A DNA stretch of 7,140 nucleotides, taken from positions 1-7,140 of the forward strand of contig CAMZLC010000089.1 of the NCBI GenBank assembly GCA_947311605.1, read 5' to 3'. Shown here piece after piece: positions 1 to 5,593 of this stretch. The translations under genes were made by a program, and so were the position numbers. The first letter of the stretch is position 1. The number at the start of each line of letters is the position of its first letter. This DNA is from an uncultured Sulfurovum sp. Its GTDB lineage: Bacteria; Campylobacterota; Campylobacteria; Campylobacterales; Sulfurovaceae. The notes below the pieces were generated by a model, which did not search any database, was not told the DNA's origin, and worked only from the letters and a program-made list of their open reading frames with translations.

Positions 1-903
1 AGGCCATCTGAGGCCAACAACTTTTACTCAGCCAAAGCACTCAAGGCGATCTTCGACAATGCCAGGGAGATATGTGGAGACAAGCCTCTAGCCTGCAATG
101 TGCTGTATGCTTCTGTCAACTATGATCAGATTGTCAAGGATGCCTGTGAAGCCGGAGCAAATATGATCATTACCGGTGCAGGACTGCCGTTGACAATGCC
201 TGAAGCTGCCAAGGCCTATCCTGAGGTGGCTCTGGTACCTATCGTCTCTACCGCCAAAGCCCTGCGTATTCTCTGCCGAAGATGGAAAAAAACGCACAAC
301 AGACTGCCTGATGCCGTAATCGTAGAAGGACCGCTCAGTGGAGGACACCAGGGATTCAAGTATGAAGAGTGTTTCCTGCCGGAGAATCAACTGGAGGTGA
401 TTTTGCCTCCCGTGGTAGAAGAGGCAAAAAACTGGGGAGATATGCCGGTGATCGCTGCGGGTGGTGTCTGGGATCATGAAGATATCGTCAAAATGTTGGA
501 TCTTGGTGCCGTGGCCGTACAGATGGGTACACGCTTTATCGGTACGGTAGAGTGTGATGCCCATGAGAATTTCAAGCAGGTGATCCTCGATGCAAAAGAG
601 GAAGATATTAAGTTGCTAAAATCCCCCGTAGGGTATCCGGCACGCGGAGCAAAGACCCATCTTCAGGAGATGGTCGAGACAAAAACCGCACCCAAGATCG
701 CCTGCATCTCCAACTGCGTGGCACCTTGCCATCGTGGCGTGGAAGCAAGAGAGGTGGGGTACTGTATTGCCGACAGACTCTCAGACGCCTATGACGGCAA
801 AGTAGATTCCGGACTCTTTTTTACCGGAGCCAATGGGTACAGGCTCAATGAGATCATCACCGTCAAGGCACTAATAGAGAAACTGATGGCAGGTGAAGCC
901 TAA
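1..903 (+). CDS. Nitronate monooxygenase (2-nitropropane dioxygenase) family protein, 5' end missing
   Basis: Flavin-dependent TIM-barrel enzyme of the nitronate monooxygenase family, which oxidises alkyl nitronates with FMN and oxygen; the true substrate here is unknown. The frame is open from base 1 to TAA at 901-903, so 300 codons are visible and the start lies upstream. The GTG at 100 is internal, because family-like sequence (NNFYSAKALKAIFDNAR) precedes it. Counting from the first visible codon, GGHQG lies at 114-118 with His116 in the place of the family's catalytic or flavin-site histidine, the phosphate-binding VIAAGG at 150-155, and MGTRFIGT at 175-182. A cysteine cluster (C235, C239, C243, C255) lies near the C-terminus; I recall the same cluster in Campylobacterota homologues. 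Only 3 bases separate it from the amidase gene, suggesting one operon. In C. jejuni the homologous pair lies next to tyrS, so tyrS may lie just upstream, outside the window. Family is fairly sure; physiological role is not. Confidence 0.88.
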   Translation, partial: RPSEANNFYSAKALKAIFDNAREICGDKPLACNVLYASVNYDQIVKDACEAGANMIITGAGLPLTMPEAAKAYPEVALVPIVSTAKALRILCRRWKKTHNRLPDAVIVEGPLSGGHQGFKYEECFLPENQLEVILPPVVEEAKNWGDMPVIAAGGVWDHEDIVKMLDLGAVAVQMGTRFIGTVECDAHENFKQVILDAKEEDIKLLKSPVGYPARGAKTHLQEMVETKTAPKIACISNCVAPCHRGVEAREVGYCIADRLSDAYDGKVDSGLFFTGANGYRLNEIITVKALIEKLMAGEA

Positions 904-906
904 GCC

Positions 907-2106
907 ATGCGATGGTGGATCGTCCTACTCGTTTGGCTTCTGGGTGTCTCGGAGCTCTCTGCGCTGAATAGTATCAAGGGGGCACACATTGTGCGTGGGC
1001 AGCTGGTGCTGGATTTTGCAAAATCCGTTGATACCGCAGAGATAAGGCACTTCGTACTCAAAGGCAGCAGCAGTATTCGCTATGTATTTGATTTTGGCGA
1101 AACAGTACTGCGCAAGCGCTCTCTTGCAGAGAAACTCTCATATAGTGCGGTACGCTCTTTCCGTATCTCCCAGTTCAATAGAAGTACGGTCAGGGTGGTC
1201 ATAGAGGTGCTTCATCCCTATGCCGTAGCGCACCGCAAGCGCACCGCACACAGGTATGAGATCCTGCTTCCTCGTGGATACAGCAACAAGGCCGGCAGCC
1301 CCTCGGATCTCTTCGCCTCACTTTCTGTAGCCGAAAAAAAGCAGAAGAGGCGGATCAAAAAGCATCAAAAATCTGCCAAACTGACCACGCCCCACATCAA
1401 AAAACCCAAAAAACGCTATACCGTCGTGATCGATCCTGGGCATGGCGGCAAAGACAGTGGCGCGCTTGGCAGCAGCAGACGCTATATGGAAAAAACAGTC
1501 GTATTGCAGATCGCCAAGCGGGTGCGCACCCATCTCAAAAGGCTGGGATTCAGGGTCTATATGACCCGCAGCAGCAACCGCTATGTCAAGTTGCGGGTAC
1601 GCACCCACTATGCCAACAGAAAGCATGCGGATGCCTTTGTCTCGATCCATGCCAATGCGGTAGGAGGCAGAAGGCGTTACAGTGCAGAGGGGATCGAGAC
1701 CTATTACCTTCAGGTGACACGCTCTGCCCGCTCCAAAAGGATAGCGGCACTGGAGAACAGCGTGGTACTCCATGCGAAGGACCGTATCTCCAAAAATGTC
1801 CTGCTCAATCTCATGACAGGTCCCAAGATTGTGATGTCCAACAAGCTGGCGATCGATGTGCAGCGCGGCATGCTGAGAAATGCCAGAGCGAAATTTCGCT
1901 CCGTCAATGACAATGGTGTCAGACCCGCACCTTTTTGGGTACTGGTGGGCGCACAGATGCCGGCAGTGCTGGTGGAGACAGGCTATATCACGCACCCCAA
2001 AGAGCGCAAGCGTCTGTTCGATCCCCGCTACCAGGATGCCCTCGCCAAAGGGATCGCAGAGGGGATCAGCAACTATTTTGCTAATCGTGAGAAGGAGTTG
2101 GAGTAG
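907..2106 (+). CDS. amiC: N-acetylmuramoyl-L-alanine amidase (AMIN + Amidase_3), AmiC type
   Basis: Zinc amidase that cleaves the bond between N-acetylmuramic acid and the stem peptide in periplasmic peptidoglycan, used for daughter-cell separation (called amiA in some Campylobacterota). 399 residues. Residues 1-20 form a signal peptide (MRWW, hydrophobic core, ending near LSA/LN). Residues about 21-122 fit an AMIN domain, which targets these enzymes to septal peptidoglycan. Residues about 143-170 are a very basic Lys/Arg linker. The catalytic Amidase_3 domain covers about 171-395: DPGHGG with zinc ligand His179, YMEK with Glu195, SIHANA with His248, and VETGY with catalytic Glu357. About 108 residues separate His248 from Glu357, enough to hold the autoinhibitory helix of AmiB/AmiC-type enzymes, so activation by a LytM/EnvC-like partner is likely (inference). 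The ATG at 907 follows the upstream stop by 3 bases, and an AGGTGA-like ribosome site lies inside the end of the previous gene. Convergent with hisS. Confidence 0.93.
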   Translation: MRWWIVLLVWLLGVSELSALNSIKGAHIVRGQLVLDFAKSVDTAEIRHFVLKGSSSIRYVFDFGETVLRKRSLAEKLSYSAVRSFRISQFNRSTVRVVIEVLHPYAVAHRKRTAHRYEILLPRGYSNKAGSPSDLFASLSVAEKKQKRRIKKHQKSAKLTTPHIKKPKKRYTVVIDPGHGGKDSGALGSSRRYMEKTVVLQIAKRVRTHLKRLGFRVYMTRSSNRYVKLRVRTHYANRKHADAFVSIHANAVGGRRRYSAEGIETYYLQVTRSARSKRIAALENSVVLHAKDRISKNVLLNLMTGPKIVMSNKLAIDVQRGMLRNARAKFRSVNDNGVRPAPFWVLVGAQMPAVLVETGYITHPKERKRLFDPRYQDALAKGIAEGISNYFANREKELE

Positions 2107-2110
2107 TCCC

Positions 2111-2134
2111 AATAGTCGATAGTCTGGATAGTTG
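2111..2134. repeat. Short degenerate heptamer repeat between amiC and hisS
   Basis: AATAGTC at 2111-2117 and GATAGTC at 2118-2124 are adjacent 7-base units, followed by a related GATAGTTG at 2127-2134. It sits in the 47-base gap between the convergent amiC and hisS genes. A run of seven T (2149-2155) follows, but I see no convincing hairpin before it, so I do not call a terminator. Confidence 0.4.
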
Positions 2135-2153
2135 TTGGTCTTGAGGTATTTTT

Positions 2154-3365
2154 TTACAGTGCGTCTATCCGGATGCTCTGCTCCTCTTTTGTCTCCAGGT
2201 CTTTAAGCCATACTGTGCCGTTTGCCAGCTCATCTTCCCCTATCAGGAGGGCGTAGCGTGCATGGGCTTTGTCTGCCCCTTTCATGTGACTCTTGAACCC
2301 TTTGCTGTTGTATTCGACGGTCACTTTGTCCTCCAGGCGTTTGCGGGAAGCCAGCCGGAGAAGTATATCGATAGCTTCCGGTACCATCGCACCCATATAG
2401 TAGCCCTCTCGCTGTTTCCGGGGCATCTGCACCAATGCCATGATGCGTTCGATTCCCAGAGCAAAACCGATACCCGGTGTAGGTTTGCCGTCGAGATACT
2501 CCACCAGCTTGTCATAGCGTCCGCCTCCTGCGATGGCGGACTGGGAGCCGATCTCATTGCTGACAAACTCAAAAGCGGTTTTGTTGTAGTAGTCTAGACC
2601 ACGTACCAGATTGGTATCGACAGTATAGCGGATCTCTGCCTTGTCCAGCAGTGCCGTCAGTGTATTGAAGTCCGTATCGCAGCTGTCACAGAGAGCATGG
2701 ATTAGCTTGGGGGAGTCTGTCAGGTGTGCCTGACAGTGCTCATTTTTGCAATCGAGTACGCGGATGGGGTTGGTGGAGATGCGCCTGTTGCAGTCTTCGC
2801 AGAGGTCGGATCTGATCGTTGTCAAAAAGCCCACAAGTTTCTCCCTATAGGCAGGCATGCAGTCTTGGCATCCCAGAGAATTGATGAGAAGGTCGTAGCC
2901 GATACCCAGTGCATCAAAGATCTGTCCGATCATGACGATCACTGTGAAGTCCTCATAGACAGATGCCTCGCCAAAACTCTCACAGCCAAACTGGTGAAAT
3001 GCTCTGAGTCGTCCTTTTTGAGGACGCTCATAACGGAACATCGGCCCATAGTAGTAGAATTTTTGTTTCATCGGTTGCCGGTCCAGTTTGGCAGAGACGA
3101 AAGCGCGCACGATCCCTGCGGTGCCTTCGGGGCGCATACAGACATCATTGCCACCCTTGTCTTCAAACTGATACATCTCTTTGGTGACGATATCGCTGCT
3201 GTCGCCCACGGAGCGCTTGAAGAGGGCTGTCTCCTCAAGGATAGGTGTCTCAATATAGTTGTAGCCGTAGCTGCGTGCTACGGTGATGGCTGTTTTGACG
3301 ATGTGTACGAAGCGGTCGCTCTCTTCGAACGTCAGGTCCTTCATGCCGCGAAGTGGTTGTATCAT
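2154..3365 (-). CDS. hisS: Histidyl-tRNA synthetase
   Basis: Class II aminoacyl-tRNA synthetase that charges tRNA-His in the cytoplasm. 403 residues, close to the usual 400-430. It begins with the typical MIQPLRGMKDLTFEE. Motif 2 is at about 103-130 (FYYYGPMFRYERPQKGR then FHQFGCESFG), the first histidine-specific motif at 254-260 (VRGLDYY), the second at 280-287 (GGGRYDKL), and motif 3 at 298-310 (PGIGFALGIERIMA). The anticodon-binding domain follows from about 322. The insertion domain between motifs 2 and 3 has four cysteine pairs (166/169, 189/192, 206/211, 226/229), a pattern I recall in many bacterial HisRS and probably a metal site. The ATG at 3365 has AAAAGG about 8 bases upstream. 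It is last in the ubiX-coaD-tmk-hisS direction, with a 104-base gap after tmk that contains an inverted repeat and a possible promoter. Confidence 0.97.
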   Translation of the reverse strand: MIQPLRGMKDLTFEESDRFVHIVKTAITVARSYGYNYIETPILEETALFKRSVGDSSDIVTKEMYQFEDKGGNDVCMRPEGTAGIVRAFVSAKLDRQPMKQKFYYYGPMFRYERPQKGRLRAFHQFGCESFGEASVYEDFTVIVMIGQIFDALGIGYDLLINSLGCQDCMPAYREKLVGFLTTIRSDLCEDCNRRISTNPIRVLDCKNEHCQAHLTDSPKLIHALCDSCDTDFNTLTALLDKAEIRYTVDTNLVRGLDYYNKTAFEFVSNEIGSQSAIAGGGRYDKLVEYLDGKPTPGIGFALGIERIMALVQMPRKQREGYYMGAMVPEAIDILLRLASRKRLEDKVTVEYNSKGFKSHMKGADKAHARYALLIGEDELANGTVWLKDLETKEEQSIRIDAL

Positions 3366-3381
3366 GGTTACGCCTTTTATG

Positions 3382-3453
3382 TGTGGAGGGTACCCATAAG
3401 GGACACCCCCTTACCTATGATGTAGGGGCAATCCCTTGTGGTTTCCCTCTATA
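3382..3453. repeat. Long imperfect inverted repeat in the tmk-hisS gap
   Basis: Two arms of about 30 bases (about 3384-3414 and 3422-3451) are imperfect inverted copies of each other; aligning one to the reverse complement of the other gives about 21 of 30 identities, and some mismatches would be G-U pairs in RNA. Smaller hairpins are nested inside: the palindrome GGGTACCC at 3388-3395, and TAAGGG (3397-3402) pairing with CCCTTA (3408-3413) around a 5-base loop. The right arm, GTAGGGGCAATCCCTTGTGG, resembles from memory a dispersed palindromic repeat seen in many unrelated bacteria. It could be a REP- or MITE-like element. On the transcript it would fold upstream of hisS; no U-tract follows, so it is a poor terminator. 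Confidence 0.55.
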
Positions 3454-3468
3454 TTGGTAATAGACGCA

Positions 3469-3474
3469 ATTATA
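3469..3474 (-). promoter_or_regulatory. Candidate -10 box for hisS at the end of tmk
   Basis: The minus strand reads TATAAT overlapping the tmk stop codon, about 103 bases before the hisS ATG. Campylobacterota vegetative promoters are known to rely on the -10 box with little -35 conservation, so this could start hisS transcription separately. No good -35 or TG extension is seen, and a chance match is quite possible. Confidence 0.3.
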
Positions 3475-4045
3475 CCTTCAAGTAGGTAAGAATGGATTGA
3501 TGAATATTTTCGATGGTGTCTGTCGCATCGATGAAGAGGTGGGGGATACCAAGCCTGAGCACGGTCTCTTTCATGTGCTCTTGCACACGCATGAGATACT
3601 CAAGTCCACGCAGTTCGATCCCGTCAAGCTCTTTTTGTGCCGTACGCTTTTTGAGCGTTTCTATATCTGTCAGAAAGAGAATAACTCTGTCTGGGAAGTG
3701 ATCATGCAGGGCAAATCGGTTGAGTGAGACCAGTGCGTCAAAATCGAAATCCCCGTTGGCAAGGGCATAACCGATCCCGGAGACAAAGCCTCTGTCGGAG
3801 ACCACCATACGGTTTTTGTTGGGGGCGATCACCTCTTCATAGTGCTCAGCGCGATCGGCCAGGAAGAGCAGCAGTTCAGCACGTTTAGAGCGGAGGGAAT
3901 TTCCAAGAAGTATGGTCCGTGCCTTTTTGCCAAATGCTGTGCCTCCGGGCTCATGTGTCATGATACTATCAGGGTATTTTTGAGCGAGCAGGGCTATTTG
4001 CGTGCTCTTTCCGCAAGTATCAATGCCTTCAAACAGTATCACCAT
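3470..4045 (-). CDS. tmk: Thymidylate kinase
   Basis: Phosphorylates dTMP to dTDP with ATP, an essential step in dTTP synthesis. 191 residues, slightly short for the usual 200-215. The P-loop is at 7-14 (GIDTCGKS) in the family context FEGID.GKSTQ, the dTMP-binding HEPGGT at 31-36, LLLFLADRAEH at 58-68, and the SDRGF segment at 83-87 in the place of the common DRY motif. The lid region around 131-146 (LKKRTAQKELDG) is Lys/Arg-rich. The P-loop itself has no arginine, so the catalytic arginine is presumably in the lid (inference). Its ATG shares one base with the coaD stop (TAATG), and only a weak AAGAAG-like ribosome site lies upstream, so translation is probably coupled to coaD. The tmk-coaD-ubiX neighbourhood is also found in H. 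pylori and C. jejuni. Confidence 0.96.
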   Translation of the reverse strand: MVILFEGIDTCGKSTQIALLAQKYPDSIMTHEPGGTAFGKKARTILLGNSLRSKRAELLLFLADRAEHYEEVIAPNKNRMVVSDRGFVSGIGYALANGDFDFDALVSLNRFALHDHFPDRVILFLTDIETLKKRTAQKELDGIELRGLEYLMRVQEHMKETVLRLGIPHLFIDATDTIENIHQSILTYLKV

Positions 4046-4521
4046 TAGCTACGGTACTTCTTGATCAGGGTGAGTACTTCGGGGACAACCAGATGCTCTA
4101 CTTTGCCGTCAAAGTTCAGGATTGTGCGTACCACGGAGGAGCTGACAAAGGCATGCTTGAGACTGGGCATGAGATAGACAGTTTCCAGATCGGGTTTCAG
4201 TGAGGCATTGGCATAGCCCATCTGTAACTCATACTCGAAGTCACTGACGGCCCTGAGACCGCGTATAACGATATTGGATTCCAGCTCGTCCGAGAGGGTA
4301 ACCAGGAGACTGTCAAAGCCAATCACCTTGAGTTTGGGGAAGGACGTGGTGGCTGCCTTGACCATGTCGATGCGCTGACCCAAGTCAAACATAGGTTTTT
4401 TGGCTTGCGAGTCTGCCACAGCAACAATGATCTCATCAAACATGGTACAGGCACGCCTGATGATATCCAGATGCCCTACCGTAATAGGGTCAAAAGTACC
4501 AGGATAGATCGCCTTTCTCAC
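4045..4521 (-). CDS. coaD: Phosphopantetheine adenylyltransferase
   Basis: Transfers AMP from ATP to 4'-phosphopantetheine to make dephospho-CoA, the penultimate step of coenzyme A synthesis. From the GTG at 4521 the protein has 158 residues, matching the family's usual size of about 160. Motifs: KAIYPGTFDPITVGH at residues 3-17 with the nucleotidyltransferase TxGH at 14-17, RGLRAVSDFEYE at 87-98, and VSSSVVR at 126-132. The frame is open to an ATG at 4650, but that would add 43 residues unlike any CoaD. The GTG has a strong AGGAG ribosome site 7 bases upstream and gives the canonical N-terminus. That ribosome site and the start codon both lie in a near-perfect palindrome (4517-4540), and a candidate leader ORF ends on the start codon. 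The 3' end overlaps tmk by one base. Confidence 0.95.
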   Translation of the reverse strand: MRKAIYPGTFDPITVGHLDIIRRACTMFDEIIVAVADSQAKKPMFDLGQRIDMVKAATTSFPKLKVIGFDSLLVTLSDELESNIVIRGLRAVSDFEYELQMGYANASLKPDLETVYLMPSLKHAFVSSSVVRTILNFDGKVEHLVVPEVLTLIKKYRS

Positions 4522-4540
4522 AGGAGTGCTCCTGTGAGAG
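4517..4540 (-). promoter_or_regulatory. Hairpin covering the coaD ribosome site and start codon
   Basis: The arms TCTCACAGGAG (4517-4527) and CTCCTGTGAGA (4530-4540) are perfectly complementary over 11 bases around a 2-base centre; in RNA at least 10 pairs with a 4-base loop would form. Read on the minus strand, the 5' arm contains the AGGAG ribosome binding site of coaD and the 3' arm contains its GTG start, so the folded form would hide both. Sequence and position are directly visible. A regulatory function (translation control of coaD) is inference. Confidence 0.55.
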
Positions 4541-4610
4541 TGAGCAGTGAGCGGCGAGCAGTGTCTGTTGGCATTACGTTGCAATGCTTTTTGTTGGAAT
4601 GAGATCTCAT
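4518..4610 (-). CDS. Candidate 30-codon leader ORF of coaD
   Basis: A minus-strand ORF starts with ATG at 4610 (MRSHSNKK...) and ends in TGA at 4518-4520. Its stop overlaps the coaD GTG as GTGA, the usual arrangement for coupled translation. An AGAGGG sequence 4 bases before the ATG could serve as its ribosome site. The peptide is basic in its first 20 residues and ends in a Leu/Thr-rich tail (SLLTLTGALL); no family is recognised. Ribosomes reading this ORF would run through the 5' arm of the hairpin that hides the coaD start and could open it. The ORF is short and partly made of heptamer repeats, so it may be fortuitous. Confidence 0.3.
   Translation of the reverse strand: MRSHSNKKHCNVMPTDTARRSLLTLTGALL
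4534..4563. repeat. Heptamer repeat, left block, upstream of coaD
   Basis: On the plus strand TGAGCAG (4541-4547), TGAGCGG (4548-4554) and CGAGCAG (4555-4561) are consecutive 7-base units, with partial units on both sides (TGAGAG before, TG after). The block merges into the outer arm of the hairpin over the coaD start, suggesting that the leader of coaD is built partly from repeat sequence. Confidence 0.55.
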
Positions 4611-4620
4611 GTTGCCCTCT

Positions 4621-4643
4621 ATAAAAGCTTTCTAAAAGAAAGC
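4621..4643 (-). terminator. Weak hairpin with T-run after ubiX
   Basis: On the minus strand GCTTTCT (from 4643) and AGAAAGC form a perfect 7-base stem with a 3-base loop, followed directly by TTTT at 4626-4623. It lies about 45 bases after the ubiX stop, in the right orientation to end the ubiX transcript. The stem is AT-rich, so termination would be partial. If it works, coaD would depend on read-through or on its own promoter. Confidence 0.4.
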
Positions 4644-4650
4644 ATACCAC

Positions 4651-4685
4651 AACTCTTCACTCTTCACTCTTAATTTTTCACTCTT
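4651..4685. repeat. Heptamer repeat, right block, next to the ubiX stop
   Basis: Five exact-period units of 7 bases: AACTCTT, CACTCTT, CACTCTT, AATTTTT, CACTCTT. Three are identical. The minus-strand unit AAGAGTG is similar to the AGCAGTG unit of the left block on the plus strand, so the two blocks face each other in inverted orientation with about 87 bases between them. The block ends 4 bases from the ubiX stop codon (4689-4691). Confidence 0.65.
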
Positions 4686-4688
4686 GGA

Positions 4689-5210
4689 TTATTTCCAGCG
4701 TCTGTAAAGCTCATGCCTAATCCCAAGCAGATCATACCATTTTCCGATGATGAAACGCTCCATAGCCTCCAGTGAATCGTGTGCTGCATAATATCCCATG
4801 ACAGGGGGCGCGATAATGACGCCCAGAGCAGAGAGTTTGTGCATATTTTCCAGTGCAATAGCCGAGAAGGGCAGCTCTCTGGGGGCGAGCAGGAGCTTTT
4901 TCTGCTCCTTGAGTGCCACGGCGGCGACACGGGTGGGGAGATTGTCGCTGATACCGCAGGCGATCTTGGCAAGCGTATTCATGGAGCAGGGGATGATCGC
5001 CGTAGCATCGACCTGAAAAGAGCCGCTGGAGATGGAGGCGGCGATGTTGTCGCTGCTGTGCAGTGTTACTTTCTGGTTCTCAAAGCTCTCGACGGTGAGG
5101 GCATTGTCGGAGACCACGATATGTGTTTCGATGCAGGAGGGCAGGTGCGCGACAAATGTTTTTGCCAGCTGTACGCCGCTGGCTCCCGTAATGGCAATGA
5201 CAAGTTTCAT
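4689..5210 (-). CDS. ubiX: UbiX-family flavin prenyltransferase
   Basis: Attaches a prenyl group from dimethylallyl phosphate to FMN, making the prenyl-FMN cofactor needed by UbiD-type decarboxylases. In Campylobacterota, which make menaquinone by the futalosine route, the partner is probably a UbiD-like quinone-pathway decarboxylase encoded elsewhere (inference). 173 residues, short but within the family range. The N-terminal MKLVIAITGASG has the FMN-binding GASG at 9-12. Further motifs are VVSDNA at 32-37, IPCSMNTLAKIACGISDNL at 73-91 and LAPRELPFS at 108-116. IIAPPVMGYYAAHDSLEAM at 132-150 is also typical of the family. The frame extends upstream to 5420 but would run through tRNA-Gly, so the ATG at 5210 is the start. 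No ribosome site is seen; an extended -10 box ends only 6 bases before the ATG, hinting at a leaderless transcript. Older databases call it 3-octaprenyl-4-hydroxybenzoate carboxy-lyase. Confidence 0.94.
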   Translation of the reverse strand: MKLVIAITGASGVQLAKTFVAHLPSCIETHIVVSDNALTVESFENQKVTLHSSDNIAASISSGSFQVDATAIIPCSMNTLAKIACGISDNLPTRVAAVALKEQKKLLLAPRELPFSAIALENMHKLSALGVIIAPPVMGYYAAHDSLEAMERFIIGKWYDLLGIRHELYRRWK

Positions 5211-5216
5211 GGGCTG

Positions 5217-5225
5217 ATTATAGCA
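5217..5225 (-). promoter_or_regulatory. Extended -10 promoter of ubiX, leaderless type
   Basis: The minus strand reads TGCTATAAT, a perfect extended -10 box with a TTTT run just before it. Only six bases (CAGCCC) separate it from the ubiX ATG, so transcription would be expected to begin at or next to the ATG. No AGGAG-like site is present between them. Confidence 0.55.
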
Positions 5226-5299
5226 AAAGTTGTTGAGAGTTGCGTACATGATGTGTATATTGGTTGCTGGGTAATAAGAGTGGATGTATTGGGAAAAAA

Positions 5300-5374
5300 T
5301 GGAGCGGGCGAACGGGATCGAACCGTCGACCCTAACCTTGGCAAGGTTATGCTCTACCGCTGAGCTACGCCCGC
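5300..5374 (-). tRNA. tRNA-Gly (anticodon GCC)
   Basis: The minus strand folds as a complete tRNA: acceptor GCGGGCG (5368-5374) pairs with CGCCCGC (5304-5310), the D-arm starts TAGCTCAGCGGTAGAGC, the anticodon loop is TTGCCAA with anticodon GCC, and the T-arm loop is GTTCGATC-like. Discriminator T (5303) and an encoded CCA (5300-5302) complete it. Six T (5294-5299) follow directly. It reads GGC/GGU glycine codons. Confidence 0.97.
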
Positions 5375-5385
5375 ATATCCATAGT

Positions 5386-5391
5386 ATTGTA
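5386..5391 (-). promoter_or_regulatory. Candidate -10 box of tRNA-Gly
   Basis: The minus strand has TACAAT after a T-rich stretch (GTTGCTTT), 11 bases before the mature tRNA 5' end. That spacing would give a transcript start a few bases upstream of the tRNA. No clear -35. The tRNA could instead be made with tRNA-Leu, 108 bases upstream. Confidence 0.35.
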
Positions 5392-5452
5392 AAAGCAACA
5401 AAGTTATATGCGCCATTCACTGAAAACTACTACAGTAAAAAGCAACAAGGTT
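5391..5452. repeat. Direct repeat between the two tRNA genes
   Basis: AAAAGCAACAAAGTT at 5391-5405 recurs as AAAAGCAACAAGGTT at 5438-5452 (14 of 15 identical, same orientation, 47 bases apart). The first copy lies right at the candidate tRNA-Gly promoter; the second has no good -10 box after it. It may be a relic of a duplicated promoter or tRNA spacer. Confidence 0.5.
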
Positions 5453-5482
5453 GCGTGAGCCGTCCGCTGAGGACTGCATTGA

Positions 5483-5568
5483 TGGTACCTCGGGTCGGAG
5501 TCGAACCGACACGGGCAAAGCCCACCAGATTTTGAGTCTAGCGTGTCTACCAATTCCACCACCGAGGC
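5483..5568 (-). tRNA. tRNA-Leu (anticodon CAA)
   Basis: An 86-base class II tRNA on the minus strand. Acceptor GCCTCGG (5562-5568) pairs with CCGAGGT, with a G-U first pair; the D-arm reads TGGTGGAATTGGTAGACAC, typical of leucine tRNAs. The anticodon loop CTCAAAA gives CAA. A long variable arm (TGGGCTTTGCCC) precedes the T-arm with GGTTCGACTCC. Discriminator A and encoded CCA (5483-5485) are present. It reads UUG. Confidence 0.97.
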
Positions 5569-5593
5569 ATCGACCTGTAAAAAGGTGAGTGGC

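Noticed and set aside
1318..2112. 264-codon minus-strand ORF opposite amiC
   Set aside because: It lies antisense to well-supported amidase motifs, its translation resembles no family, and codon use follows the opposite strand.
2724..3425. 233-codon plus-strand ORF opposite hisS
   Set aside because: Antisense shadow of hisS with its conserved synthetase motifs; no recognisable protein.
4522..4650. Upstream extension of coaD to an ATG at 4650
   Set aside because: The 43 added residues are unlike CoaD and come from repeat sequence; GTG at 4521 has a strong ribosome site and gives the normal length.
4534..4685. CRISPR array from the heptamer repeats
   Set aside because: Units are 7 bases in direct tandem without spacers; this is not a CRISPR pattern, and no cas gene is present.
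4779..5363. 194-codon plus-strand ORF opposite ubiX and tRNA-Gly
   Set aside because: Runs antisense through ubiX and into a tRNA gene.
5211..5420. Upstream extension of ubiX to 5420
   Set aside because: It would pass through tRNA-Gly, and the family N-terminus (MKLVIAITGASG) begins at 5210.
5284..5535. Plus-strand ORF containing GIEPSTLTLARL and VGVEPTRAKPTRF
   Set aside because: These are the well-known false proteins produced by translating the antisense strand of tRNA genes; the tRNAs are clear on the minus strand.
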